From a virus, in the IMG/VR virus record IMGVR_UViG_3300029258_001677, positions 1 to 20,573 of that record: 20,573 bases of DNA. One strand, written 5' to 3'. Position 1 is the stretch's first letter. The number at the start of each line of letters is the position of its first letter. Positions 6,911-14,700 of the stretch are shown here, in pieces. The notes under the pieces were generated by a model, which made no database searches, was not told the DNA's origin, and saw only the letters and a list, made by a program, of their open reading frames with translations. Made by a program: the position numbers and the translations under genes.

Positions 6911-6916
6911 TTATTA

Positions 6917-7822
6917 TCAACCAGCGCCCGTGCTGCCGTAACTCATCTGCCAGAGACCATATCCTCCGGCTGCCCGTGCCTCAGCGCCAAAGCGGAACTT
7001 TTTCCGCATAAACACGTTATCGCTCTCCTCAGAGGTCTGCTGCACAAAAACAGGCTTTTTCCGCTCTTGATATACGTATGGCTTTAGCGGCCGATTCGTT
7101 ACATGAAGCATCCACTGGGTTGTGCTGGTAAGTCGTGGATTGACAAGCAGTTTTGCCGTGCCCTTATATGGGTTCGGGCTCTCGTCGGTGAGCTTATCGC
7201 TCTCGAGCAATAAGCGTCCCGTGGCCTCCAATGCAGGCCCGACTTCGAGCAGATCCGGGATCAGGCCAAGAGGCCTGCCCTCGTCATCCGTAAAGCTCAT
7301 GATCGCCAACCGGGCAGCGCCGTAACTCGCGGCTGCCGCTGCGGTAGTGGCCGCAGAAAGAGCCGCGGTGCCCTTATTGCTCACGCTGGAGCCGGCCACA
7401 TCATGATCATCGTCATAAAAGAACTGGCCGTCATAGCACAGATTTTCGAAGGCATTGTTCTTGAGATCCGCATCGAGCTCATCGGGTAATTGCTTGGCGC
7501 TGAACCCTGCCTCCTGGGCCTGGGGCGCATAAATACCAAGGTTATCATCCTCGATATCGTTGCGATCCACCTCTACAGTTGCCTCCCAGTCATCATTGAC
7601 CACGGTGTACTTAAAAGCCTCCAGGGCCTTGACAACCTTATCGCCCAGCCACTTGCGCATCTTAGGAAACCGGGAAAGCCAGGTGTAATCATTCTGGCTC
7701 GAGCCGCTGGGCACCAGCATGGTGGTTTTCTCCCACAGGCTCGGTGCCGCATCGAATGCCTTGTTGAATGTGGTTTTCAAAGTTATGAAAACCGCTGTGA
7801 GTGATGATTTGTTTACTAACAT
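6917..7822 (-). CDS. T: Major capsid protein, Mu gpT-like
   Basis: This 301-aa protein is the main head shell subunit and matches the Mu gpT family in length and in several blocks. These are LTAVFITLKTTFNKAFD at the start, TWLSRFPKMRKWLGDKVV (about 47-64), VEVDRNDIEDDNLGIY (about 82-97), and the C-terminal KPVFVQQTSEESDNVFM and ARAAGGYGLWQMSYGS. A strong AAGGAGG site lies 7 nt before the ATG, fitting high expression. It follows the decoration gene and precedes the gp35-like gene. The symbol is by analogy with Mu. Confidence 0.95.
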   Translation of the reverse strand: MLVNKSSLTAVFITLKTTFNKAFDAAPSLWEKTTMLVPSGSSQNDYTWLSRFPKMRKWLGDKVVKALEAFKYTVVNDDWEATVEVDRNDIEDDNLGIYAPQAQEAGFSAKQLPDELDADLKNNAFENLCYDGQFFYDDDHDVAGSSVSNKGTAALSAATTAAAAASYGAARLAIMSFTDDEGRPLGLIPDLLEVGPALEATGRLLLESDKLTDESPNPYKGTAKLLVNPRLTSTTQWMLHVTNRPLKPYVYQERKKPVFVQQTSEESDNVFMRKKFRFGAEARAAGGYGLWQMSYGSTGAG

Positions 7823-7841
7823 GATAAAACCTCCTTATTTT

Positions 7842-7962
7842 TGTTTCGAGTTTCGTGTTGCGGGTTTCGTGTTAACCTGTCGAGAGCGGCTCGACTTGAG
7901 CTCGCCGACAAGTCCTCAAGGTCGAACGACTCGTAGCCCGCAACTCGTATCCCGCAACTGTT
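7842..7962. repeat. GTTTCG-family long imperfect inverted repeat upstream of the capsid gene
   Basis: The left arm (7842-7875) repeats GTTTCGAGTTTCGTGTTGCG, GGTTTCGTGTT. The right arm (7928-7960) has the complementary words CGTAGCCCGCAACTCG and TATCCCGCAACTG. The core between holds a second set of CGAG/CTCG inverted words (GTCGAGAGCGGCTCGAC, TTGAGCTCGCCGAC). At about 120 nt it is the longest of the gap elements. It lies entirely between the decoration stop and the capsid Shine-Dalgarno site. Confidence 0.8.
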
Positions 7963-7964
7963 TT

Positions 7965-9008
7965 TTACGATGTTAACAGCTTGGGCGCATACTCAAGCCA
8001 TGATCCCAGCACATAGAGCGCATCGTCCGCGTGCGCGCTCGGGGTCAGCTCGATGGTAACCGTCTGTGCCCCTACCGGAATATCCGTGGCTGCGATTGTG
8101 ATTATGGTCTCTCCGAATGCCTGAGCAATCGTAGCCGTCACGTCTTCCACCTTGGTGTCCCCGTCCATGAAATAGGCATCCGATGCCAGGGTCACTGTAT
8201 TGGCATCCGCGTCCTTCTTGGTGAGCAGGTGCAGAACCAGGTCTTTCGTGACGTCTATATCCGGTGGCAGCGGCACTTGAACGATAATCGCCACCACGCT
8301 GGTAGCCACCCATGCCCACCTGAGTGCGCTGTCCGTATCGCCGTTGGCCATATCCAGGATCGGATCGGTTGCAGGCCCTCCGAAAGTGACCGTGTTTGTT
8401 CCGTCGCTGAGCATCCAGGATGTCAGGGGAATCGGGATAAATTTTTGTATGCTGATCAGGTGCTGGTAGATCTCCTGGAGTGCCGCCTCCACCTCGATCT
8501 CACTCGTGAATGTCCCGGCGTCCGCAATGCTAATGGCCGATGCCGCATGGGCCGCAGCGCCGTCGGCAATATGGGCCGCCGCATCCGACTGGCGCACGGC
8601 CGGCTCGATGTCGATCCATGCATGAGTGGTGTCGATATAGCCCGCGATGATCCCGCAAAAAACGTCATGCGTTGTTTCGCCCACTATATCCACGGTCTGA
8701 TCGTCCACCAGGTAGACGCTGTCTCCTACGTTCGCGATGGTGATGACCGTATTCAGAATCGCCTTGACCAGGCCGCGCCTTCGCAGGACGACGCTCTTAT
8801 CGCCGCTGTCGCCGTCGGAGTTATCCTTATACTCGGTGGCCCAGCCCATAAAAATTAACCCTGCCGTATCCGCGCCTGGCTGTGCATAGCCATCTGCATC
8901 CACACAAACAAATGAGCCGGCAAAGATCTCGGCTGCCGCTAACATCTCAAAGGGCAGCTCTACTCCTTCCATGTACTGCAATGCTTTGTCTCCAGTTAAT
9001 GCTGTCAT
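7965..9008 (-). CDS. Head decoration protein with C-terminal beta domain
   Basis: This 347-aa protein begins MTALTGDKALQYMEGVELPF. Residues 1-135 are a capsid-cement-like domain (FAGSFVCVDADGYAQPG, GLIFMGWATEYKD, VVLRRRGLVKAI). A linker of the AAHIADG, AAHAASAISI and EVEAALQEIYQHL kind (about residues 145-185) follows; similar DAHDASAI-type repeats are common in phage tail-fibre and surface proteins. The last 150 residues are Val/Thr/Asp-rich strands and may form an exposed beta domain. Ordinary Mu-like decoration proteins are near 110-150 aa, so this one is about twice as long. GGAGG lies 6 nt before the ATG. It lies between protease/scaffold and capsid, where decoration proteins are encoded. 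Confidence 0.75.
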   Translation of the reverse strand: MTALTGDKALQYMEGVELPFEMLAAAEIFAGSFVCVDADGYAQPGADTAGLIFMGWATEYKDNSDGDSGDKSVVLRRRGLVKAILNTVITIANVGDSVYLVDDQTVDIVGETTHDVFCGIIAGYIDTTHAWIDIEPAVRQSDAAAHIADGAAAHAASAISIADAGTFTSEIEVEAALQEIYQHLISIQKFIPIPLTSWMLSDGTNTVTFGGPATDPILDMANGDTDSALRWAWVATSVVAIIVQVPLPPDIDVTKDLVLHLLTKKDADANTVTLASDAYFMDGDTKVEDVTATIAQAFGETIITIAATDIPVGAQTVTIELTPSAHADDALYVLGSWLEYAPKLLTS

Positions 9009-9020
9009 TTTAAAACCTCC

Positions 9021-9090
9021 AGTTTTGGGTTCAGATGTTCAGAGGTTCAAGGTTAAATAGTAAAAACCGTTGAACGGTGAACCGTGAACC
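9021..9090. repeat. GTTCA-family imperfect inverted repeat between protease/scaffold and decoration genes
   Basis: The left arm has GGGTTCAGATGTTCAGAG and GTTCAAGGTT. The right arm, after an A-rich loop, has AACCGTTGAACGG and TGAACCGTGAACC. The two arms can pair over most of their length. There is no open frame, and the decoration gene's Shine-Dalgarno site lies just outside the left arm. Confidence 0.8.
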
Positions 9091-9093
9091 TGA

Positions 9094-9627
9094 TTAATTA
9101 AGTCCCCCGTACTTCTTGAGATCCTCTTTGTCCACATTCATCATTGTGGCCACGGTGAGTATGTCGTCGTTGAGATTTGCTTCGTCTGGTCCGGGTCCGG
9201 GTGAAATGTCGCTCACGGGTATGACGCTGCCTTTGGGCCGTGAAAGCACGATCACCTTGAATTGCTCCGGGCTTTTCAAGGCCAGGTCACGCGCCCACTT
9301 ATCCAGCTCCTCAGGGGATGTTTTGCCTTCCTTGAGGGCCATAGCCACCAGGTCATCCTTTTTCATCTCGGCGATCTCCGTAGTGAGCGTTGCCACCTGC
9401 TGGCTGAGTACCTGCGCTGCGGTATCGGTCGATTTCAAGCTACCGATTGCCGTGATCACGTCCTCTTTTGTTGCATCCTCTTTAAGTGTGAGCACCTCCA
9501 GGATTTCCTTGCCGGCCTTCTCAAGTTCCTTATTTTTGGCCACGACCGCCTCAACGGCCTCGACCACCTTTGCCTCGTCGGCATCCGCTGCCAACTTAAA
9601 TAATTTTTTAAGTTTTTCTAACATCAT
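9094..9627 (-). CDS. Z: Nested scaffold protein from internal start, Mu gpZ-like
   Basis: Inside the protease gene, at residue 159, two adjacent ATG codons (9627 and 9624) follow GGAGAGGAGACA, a stronger ribosome binding site than that of many full genes here. In-frame initiation gives 177 aa, beginning MMLEKLKKLFKLAADADEAK, all helical and coiled coil. In Mu, the scaffold Z is made the same way from the 3' half of gene I, so a separate scaffold product is expected. The alternative, that the site is only an accident of sequence, is less likely given its placement exactly at the domain border. Confidence 0.8.
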   Translation of the reverse strand: MMLEKLKKLFKLAADADEAKVVEAVEAVVAKNKELEKAGKEILEVLTLKEDATKEDVITAIGSLKSTDTAAQVLSQQVATLTTEIAEMKKDDLVAMALKEGKTSPEELDKWARDLALKSPEQFKVIVLSRPKGSVIPVSDISPGPGPDEANLNDDILTVATMMNVDKEDLKKYGGLN

Positions 9628-10101
9628 TGTCTCCTCTCCTGTTTTATGGTTATTAAAATCGCTATTCATTTTCGCCGTAATCGGATGCAGATTATTGATC
9701 TTCGGGAAGTTGGTCAGCGCAATATTCTCGATTTGAACGATTTTCCGATCTGCCTTGCGCACCCAAAACACCGGCGAGAAATAGCGGTATTCTTTTTTGG
9801 TGAGATATTCTTTTGCCTTTTCTGTCCATTCAACAACAGCCCATAAGCCTTCAGTCCCTTTCTTGATGAACTTGCGCAGCCAGCCTGCAGCCGGAGCCTC
9901 CTTTCCGGTGAGGGTCTGATGCTCGTAGTCGATCACCATGTCGTTTCCCCTTCGCTCAAACTCGCTTATGATGGAATCCATTGCCTCCTCGTCTACGAAT
10001 GCATCCTCTTCGCCCTCGATTTCTACTTTTCCAAAAGGGAGCACCTGAAATTCACCCGGCGCACCCTCAATCTGTTTTAGGATCACATATGCTTTTTTCA
10101 T
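9094..10101 (-). CDS. I: Head maturation protease with scaffold domain, Mu gpI-like
   Basis: This 335-aa protein fits the Mu gpI prohead protease family. The N-terminal domain (1-145) shows VIDYEHQTLTGKEAPAAGWL (about 56-75; the D58/E60/H61 cluster is the family hallmark), YRYFSPVFWV (about 105-114) and ENIALTNFPKINNL (about 125-138). From residue 159 the protein is Lys/Glu/Ala-rich coiled coil, the scaffold part, ending KEDLKKYGGLN. It overlaps the gpF stop by 4 nt. The protease should cut the scaffold and itself during head maturation. The catalytic residue set is inferred from the family, not shown. Confidence 0.92.
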   Translation of the reverse strand: MKKAYVILKQIEGAPGEFQVLPFGKVEIEGEEDAFVDEEAMDSIISEFERRGNDMVIDYEHQTLTGKEAPAAGWLRKFIKKGTEGLWAVVEWTEKAKEYLTKKEYRYFSPVFWVRKADRKIVQIENIALTNFPKINNLHPITAKMNSDFNNHKTGEETMMLEKLKKLFKLAADADEAKVVEAVEAVVAKNKELEKAGKEILEVLTLKEDATKEDVITAIGSLKSTDTAAQVLSQQVATLTTEIAEMKKDDLVAMALKEGKTSPEELDKWARDLALKSPEQFKVIVLSRPKGSVIPVSDISPGPGPDEANLNDDILTVATMMNVDKEDLKKYGGLN

Positions 10102-10772
10102 TGCAGTGCCTCGAATTGAAGTTTTAATTCCTCTGGATATTTACTCATATCCGGCTGCCATTGATGTTTCGCCGGATTATGATCCCAGCCCGCATCCGGC
10201 ATCTCCGGCGGCATATCCGACTTTATTTCTACCCCTTCAAGCTCCTGTTTGTGCACGGGATTTACCCCGCACCTGCAACGGTGTCCGTTTGGCGGATACC
10301 AGGTATCCCAGAAGGGGTGATCCACCGGATAAATTTTTCCATCTTGTGCTGCATGTTCAGGCCTGGTATCGGCATCATTGACCGCATCGTATTCCCAGCA
10401 GGGAAAGGCGTCTTTCTGATCCACCATCTGTTTATAGCGCCCCGTGTTATATGCAGTCTGCACGTTGTTACGAAAAACAGTTTCCAACCGATAGGGCGCC
10501 AGATCCGGCGGCGCCGTCCAGCCCCGTGTCTCAAATATGTCATCAACACGGTCCCTGAAATCCGCCAAAATCTCTCCCTCGGAGATTGCCTTTTCTATGG
10601 CGCCATGCATATCCACGAGCACGTCCATGCGCATTACCCCTGTGACGGTGAAGGCCGCTGCCCGTGCCTCCTGAGCCAGGGCATAAAACTCATCGGCAGT
10701 CATGGGCACCAGGCCCCTGAAGGCCTCGATTGCCTCTTCGAATGGTAGGGGTTTTAATTCCTCAATTCCCAA
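10098..10772 (-). CDS. F: Minor head protein, Mu gpF / SPP1 gp7-like (short form)
   Basis: This 224-aa protein matches the head morphogenesis family (Mu gpF, SPP1 gp7), a few copies of which sit near the portal. The C-terminal motif is clear: D133-A-D-T-R-P-x-H140, then DGKIYPVDHPFWDTWYPPNG and H164-R-C-R-C-G (Cys 166 and 168). It is about half the length of Mu gpF. The start is a TTG at 10772, inside an AATTGAGG-type repeat; GAGG lies about 10 nt upstream. The next in-frame Met is residue 24, which would cost part of the first helix, so TTG is preferred with moderate confidence. It lies 17 nt after the portal stop. Confidence 0.88.
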   Translation of the reverse strand: MGIEELKPLPFEEAIEAFRGLVPMTADEFYALAQEARAAAFTVTGVMRMDVLVDMHGAIEKAISEGEILADFRDRVDDIFETRGWTAPPDLAPYRLETVFRNNVQTAYNTGRYKQMVDQKDAFPCWEYDAVNDADTRPEHAAQDGKIYPVDHPFWDTWYPPNGHRCRCGVNPVHKQELEGVEIKSDMPPEMPDAGWDHNPAKHQWQPDMSKYPEELKLQFEALQ

Positions 10773-10792
10773 TTCCTTAATTCCTCAATTCA
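10755..10792. repeat. AATTGAGG-type repeat across the portal/gpF junction
   Basis: The minus strand reads GAATTGAGGAATTAAGG, AATTGGGAATTGAGG, AATTAA. The unit AATTGAGG or AATTAAGG repeats about four times. It covers the portal stop codon and the TTG start of gpF and encodes gpF residues GIEEL. It also supplies the GAGG ribosome binding site, so the repeat is part of the translation signals. Confidence 0.65.
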
Positions 10793-12346
10793 CCGCTTTG
10801 CGGTACTCCTCCCATACAACTCCGCCACATACATGGCTCGCGCGATCAATTCCTCCAGGTCCTTCTGATCCATCTCCCCATACAGCGCATACAGCCCGTC
10901 CCGGATCTCCTTGAGAGATTTTGCCTTTGCGATCAATTGTTTTACCGGCTCCTGGAGGCCATTCATGGCCCTTGCTGCGTTTTTTACGCTCTCCCCGACC
11001 AATCCCTCGATTTTTTCCTGTTCAGGGGTAAATTCGCCCTGTTTTGCCCCGACGATTCGGGACTTCATGGCAAATGGTCTCGAGGGGCCTTCCAGGACCG
11101 TCTCTCCCTTCTTTGGCATGGGGATCTTGAATCGTTCGGAAACATGATCTGCTGAAATGGGCTGATTGATCCCATGCAGGTTTTTGTATACCTCTGAGAG
11201 CATCTTCAAATCCTCCGGCGGCTCGAAATGGAATTTGAACCAGGGCAGTGGCGTATCCCAACCGAAATTATAGCCCACCAGGGGCCGGATAAGTTGCGAC
11301 CGATAGGTCTTGCTCAAAGACTCATTGTCTGCCTTGACCAGGTCATGCCTGACCAGATCCTGCGCCTTTTCATTGCCCAGCTTTCCAGGGGTTCCCTCTG
11401 TGGTTGCCGTCTGTCCGAGAATAGCCTTTGACATCTCTTTGTTTGTGAAATCCGCGAGTGCCTTGTAGATATTCTCCTTGGCAGCGGCCTTCACCGTCTC
11501 GATGAACTCGATCTCGGTATTTTTTGAAATGATCCCGGCTGCGTCGCTGCCCAGGCTTTGGATGGCAGCCACTAAGGCATCTTTATCTTCTTTGTTCGCC
11601 CCGGTGTCATACTTGCCCAGACGCAGCGGCATGCCGAAGACCTCGGCAAAGGCAACCCAATCCTTGATCGCATAGTTTTTAAAAAGATACATCCAGGCGC
11701 AGGTTCGAAGTATGCCGGCGCGGGTATCATAGCCTGATCGCGCCTTGTATTTGTGATAGATGAGTTTAAATGGCGGCATCTCCTCGCCCTTGACCTGTTC
11801 GGATTCCGTGATGATGCGAGGCATTTCAAAATCTTTTTCCCAGAAGCCCTTGGCGTAATCGGAATAAAAAAGTGCTCGTTTCTGATGGATCCAGGTAAGG
11901 CCGGTGATCACGGCTTGCTTTCCCTGCACATCCCACTTGATCTCGGAAAGCGCAAACCCTTTCCCTATGGCATCGAGCAAATCAAGCTGGGCATTATCAA
12001 ATTCTTGTATAGAGGAGATGACATCGGTTATGAAATCCCGAACCTTTTTATCCTCGGAACTCTCAGAATAAGGAAGGATCTCATATTCCAGGCCCAGCAC
12101 CGCATTTTTTCGTGTCTGGAGCTGGGAAAAGAGATGCGTATCTTTCTCTTCCATCTCTTCAAAAAGCTCTGCCTGGCGATAGACATTGCCGGCGTCCGCC
12201 TCCTTAAAGATCGTGGCCAGGGTCTGCGGGGTGAGCCCCTGGCTTGGGTAACTCGACCATCTATCCCGGATTGTAGTGACCGCGATCTCCCTGGTCTCGG
12301 GCTTTTTCTCGACTTTGATCTCTTTGCCGAATTGATCTAAAATCAT
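10790..12346 (-). CDS. Portal protein, DUF935 (Mu gp29-like)
   Basis: This 518-aa protein forms the portal ring through which DNA enters and leaves the head. It matches the DUF935 family in length and blocks: RWSSYPSQGLTPQTLATIF (about 29-47), EEMEEKDTHLFSQLQTRKNAVLGLEYEI (about 64-91), DLLDAIGKGFALSEIKW (about 122-138), CAWMYLFKNYAIKDWVAFAEVFGMPLRLGKY (about 217-247) and GQTATTEGT. The C-terminus is helical and Lys/Glu-rich. It follows the large terminase after a repeat-filled gap and precedes gpF. Confidence 0.95.
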   Translation of the reverse strand: MILDQFGKEIKVEKKPETREIAVTTIRDRWSSYPSQGLTPQTLATIFKEADAGNVYRQAELFEEMEEKDTHLFSQLQTRKNAVLGLEYEILPYSESSEDKKVRDFITDVISSIQEFDNAQLDLLDAIGKGFALSEIKWDVQGKQAVITGLTWIHQKRALFYSDYAKGFWEKDFEMPRIITESEQVKGEEMPPFKLIYHKYKARSGYDTRAGILRTCAWMYLFKNYAIKDWVAFAEVFGMPLRLGKYDTGANKEDKDALVAAIQSLGSDAAGIISKNTEIEFIETVKAAAKENIYKALADFTNKEMSKAILGQTATTEGTPGKLGNEKAQDLVRHDLVKADNESLSKTYRSQLIRPLVGYNFGWDTPLPWFKFHFEPPEDLKMLSEVYKNLHGINQPISADHVSERFKIPMPKKGETVLEGPSRPFAMKSRIVGAKQGEFTPEQEKIEGLVGESVKNAARAMNGLQEPVKQLIAKAKSLKEIRDGLYALYGEMDQKDLEELIARAMYVAELYGRSTAKR

Positions 12347-12350
12347 TAGG

Positions 12351-12445
12351 TTAATCTCGTTTATTGTTGTTCGGTTTCGCTACTCGTTTCGTTATTCGGT
12401 TGCGTGTTTCGGCGAGCTGCGCAACCAAAACCGTAACCAGTTTTT
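12351..12445. repeat. GTTTCG-family inverted repeat between terminase and portal genes
   Basis: The left part has GTTGTTCGGTTTCGC, ACTCGTTTCGTTATTCGG and TTGCGTGTTTCGGCGAG. The right part has the complement-like CTGCGCAACC, AAAACCGTAACCAG. It fills the roughly 100-nt gap between the terminase stop and the portal start. The Shine-Dalgarno site for the portal is weak (GAG at about 10 nt). Confidence 0.7.
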
Positions 12446-12450
12446 GCCCT

Positions 12451-14007
12451 TTAATACGCTCCTCCTCCCATCGCAAATCTGCGGGGTGTGACAGTTTCGT
12501 ATTCCGCCGGCCCGAATGCCCCTCCCTGTACCTGAGCCACCGACCCTTCCAGGGCATCGGGGCCGTCATCGTGCACGTTCGGATCATCGATATAGATGAG
12601 CTGCTCAATCAGAATATCCTGATCCGACTGCCCCTTGATGAACCGGAGTTTTCCGAACTCGATGAGCGGCTGGAGCCGGTTCACGATCCTGGCGATCTTT
12701 TCGGTCGTGTGATGCTCCTTGATGAGCCGCACGTATCGCCTGGCCTTTTCCGCATGGGCCTTGTAGGAGTCCAGAAGAAAATCCTCGAACATATTTGTCT
12801 CAACACCCATGCCGCACCCGAACTCTTCGTCTATCTGCCAAACCATCTCCCACATGGCATTGATCGTGGCGTGCCGGATCCAGGCATGGAGCACATCCAT
12901 GAGTCTGGTTTCCTTATCCTTCCCGACTACGACAATGGACTTGAAATCATTCCGCTCATTGCTCTTTCCGGAAGGATCCAGAAAGGCGGCAACCTGCCAT
13001 TCCTTTCTGACCAGGAGCTCTACCTGGGGCACGCAGATAATCCAGTTTTCCTTGATGGAACTGTCCTCTGCGCCCACCATGTTGCGCATCTCCTTATTGA
13101 ACCGCACCGTGCCCATCTGACGCCTGCGTTTCTCCAGGCGCTCCGCAGGCCACAGCGCCGGCCACAAGGGCCGCTGCTCGGGCTTGCCGTAATCGATCCA
13201 GCAGTCATAGACCCGTGCATGCGGATACAACCGCTCATCCGTTTCCTCATCTTTCATGGCGATGAGCTGGGAAAGCACACTCCGTGGCGCAAAGAGGTTT
13301 CCTACCATGAGCATTGAGTAGCTTCCTGCCAGCGAACCCAGCACCGCCTGAAGCAGCCAGTCGATTCCTTCCTTGACAAGCTTCGGGTTTTTGACGTTTT
13401 GATCGTTTTCAAAATCATCCACGATCACCCGATCCGGCCGGTACTGGCGGTGCTTTAATCCCCGCACCTTCTCACCCTTGCCGCGTGCCATCACCCGCAC
13501 ATTGTTGCCGGTCACAAAATCGTTTTTCATCCATGTGGCGGATCTACGTCCATACGGGCTCGAAAGCTCGCCGAAATCATGTTTGATGCGCGGATTCTCC
13601 TCCAACTCCGCACGGATCGGCAGGGTAAATCCCGTGGCCTGATCGTTTGAATCCGAGATGATCATGATGAAATGTTTCAGCTCGTAGGCGATATCATGCA
13701 ACGGCACCCCGAAGGTAAAAAAGGTGCTCTTGGCGTGCTCTCGAGGGGCTGCCACCGGCACGATCTCCTCGGTCACATCCGCGAGCTCGCTCCATTCCTC
13801 GTGAAATTCCTCAAATTCGCCATAAAAGTAATGCGGCAAGTACGTGGCCAGAAAATACAGGCGATCCCATTGTGCGCAGGATTTCCGCTCTTTCTGCTTT
13901 TCCAGGGTATCGTCCTCAAAGGGCGAGACATTCTCCTGGATCCAGGCGGCCAGATCATCTGCCCACTGATCGAATCTATATTCGGTTATTTTAGGTCGCT
14001 TGCGCAT
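12451..14007 (-). CDS. Terminase large subunit
   Basis: This 518-aa protein packages DNA with an ATPase and cuts it with an RNase-H-like nuclease. The Walker A-like motif is AAPREHAKST (86-95) and the Walker B-like VIVDDFE (194-200). The nuclease region shows DPSGKSN (D344), GVETNMFEDFL (E403) and HDDGPDALEG (D480/D481/D484), the usual three acidic positions. The overall pattern fits the phage terminase family that includes psiM2-type proteins. It starts 17 nt inside the small terminase gene, with GGAAG before the ATG. Mu-like phages pack by a headful mechanism from the inserted end; nothing in this sequence shows the mode here. Confidence 0.95.
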   Translation of the reverse strand: MRKRPKITEYRFDQWADDLAAWIQENVSPFEDDTLEKQKERKSCAQWDRLYFLATYLPHYFYGEFEEFHEEWSELADVTEEIVPVAAPREHAKSTFFTFGVPLHDIAYELKHFIMIISDSNDQATGFTLPIRAELEENPRIKHDFGELSSPYGRRSATWMKNDFVTGNNVRVMARGKGEKVRGLKHRQYRPDRVIVDDFENDQNVKNPKLVKEGIDWLLQAVLGSLAGSYSMLMVGNLFAPRSVLSQLIAMKDEETDERLYPHARVYDCWIDYGKPEQRPLWPALWPAERLEKRRRQMGTVRFNKEMRNMVGAEDSSIKENWIICVPQVELLVRKEWQVAAFLDPSGKSNERNDFKSIVVVGKDKETRLMDVLHAWIRHATINAMWEMVWQIDEEFGCGMGVETNMFEDFLLDSYKAHAEKARRYVRLIKEHHTTEKIARIVNRLQPLIEFGKLRFIKGQSDQDILIEQLIYIDDPNVHDDGPDALEGSVAQVQGGAFGPAEYETVTPRRFAMGGGAY

Positions 14008-14455
14008 GCTCTTCCTTCCATCTCTTCACAATCAGCCCGAAATGTTTTCCGAATAACTTCAGTGCCTGGGGATCCACCTCCTGGAGGATCTTCACGGCAA
14101 ACTCCATATCCTCCATAAACATCTTTGGCCGGTCGATATCCGGCTCCTTTTCATCTCCTTTTTCCTGCTTGCCGATTGCCGTGCGCAAACGGCTTAACGC
14201 ATAAATCTTTTGCGGATCAAGGCTTTCCAGGGCTTCCTTGGTGGCTTTCTGCAGCAGTCGAATGCTGTTATGCCGTATCTCGATATTGGCTGCCTGCATC
14301 TCCTTTTTGAGCTGATACCATCCCCGGTCGGATGACCACTGCTTTATCGTGTGCAGAGGCAGATCGAGTTTTTCCGCAATCTGCTCCTGGGTGAATCCGT
14401 CATAGACATACAGCTCCTCAGCCAGTATCCTGGTATCGTCGGGATAGCTCATCAT
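13991..14455 (-). CDS. Terminase small subunit-like DNA-binding protein (Mu gp27 position)
   Basis: This 154-aa protein begins MMSYPDDTRILAEELYVYDG; GGGG lies 6 nt upstream of the first ATG, and that ATG overlaps the previous stop by 4 nt. Residues 19-45 (FTQEQIAEKLDLPLHTIKQWSS, then RGW) are a clear helix-turn-helix. The remainder is helical, with LFGKHFGLIVKRWK near the end. The HTH followed by GWYQLKKEMQ fits small terminases of the DUF1804/DUF3486 kind, which bind the packaging site. It lies immediately before the large terminase. Confidence 0.82.
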   Translation of the reverse strand: MMSYPDDTRILAEELYVYDGFTQEQIAEKLDLPLHTIKQWSSDRGWYQLKKEMQAANIEIRHNSIRLLQKATKEALESLDPQKIYALSRLRTAIGKQEKGDEKEPDIDRPKMFMEDMEFAVKILQEVDPQALKLFGKHFGLIVKRWKEEHAQAT

Positions 14456-14700
14456 TCACGCCCCAGAATCTTTTTCGCCTTGGCGATTTCATCAAGAATT
14501 TCCTTATATTCCACCCATGCGGCGAAAAGATCCGTCATTTGTGAAAGGGCAGCGTCTATTTCCAGCTCTTCATATTTCTCCAGGGGATCCAAATACGTCG
14601 GTATCGATTCAAGGAGCCCTTTTATTTTAAATTTAAGCTTTCTGGCATCATCCTGCCTGATCGCTAATCTTCCTTGATGCATCTGCCGTACCCTATCCAT
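14452..14700 (-). CDS. Small helical protein of the Mu gp26 position
   Basis: This 82-aa all-helical protein begins MDRVRQMHQGRLAIRQDDAR. It contains LLESIPTYLDPLEKYEELEID in the middle and ends KAKKILGRE. There are no Cys, no membrane segments and no motif I can name. The start shares its A with the previous stop (TGATG), so it is coupled to the upstream gene. By order (DUF2730-like, this gene, small terminase) it corresponds to Mu gp26. Function unknown. Confidence 0.75.
   Translation of the reverse strand: MDRVRQMHQGRLAIRQDDARKLKFKIKGLLESIPTYLDPLEKYEELEIDAALSQMTDLFAAWVEYKEILDEIAKAKKILGRE

Noticed and set aside
8031-8858. 275-codon open frame on the plus strand, rich in Arg, Cys and His
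   Set aside because: It is antisense to the decoration gene, with composition typical of a reverse-complement shadow.
9116-9736. Ser-rich 206-codon plus-strand frame
   Set aside because: It is antisense to the scaffold coiled coil; the Ser richness is the mirror of a Lys/Glu/Ala-rich sequence.
12364-13317. 317-codon open frame on the plus strand
   Set aside because: It lies fully antisense to the large terminase, which has all its motifs. The translation is compositionally odd and shows no family feature; it is a shadow of codon bias.
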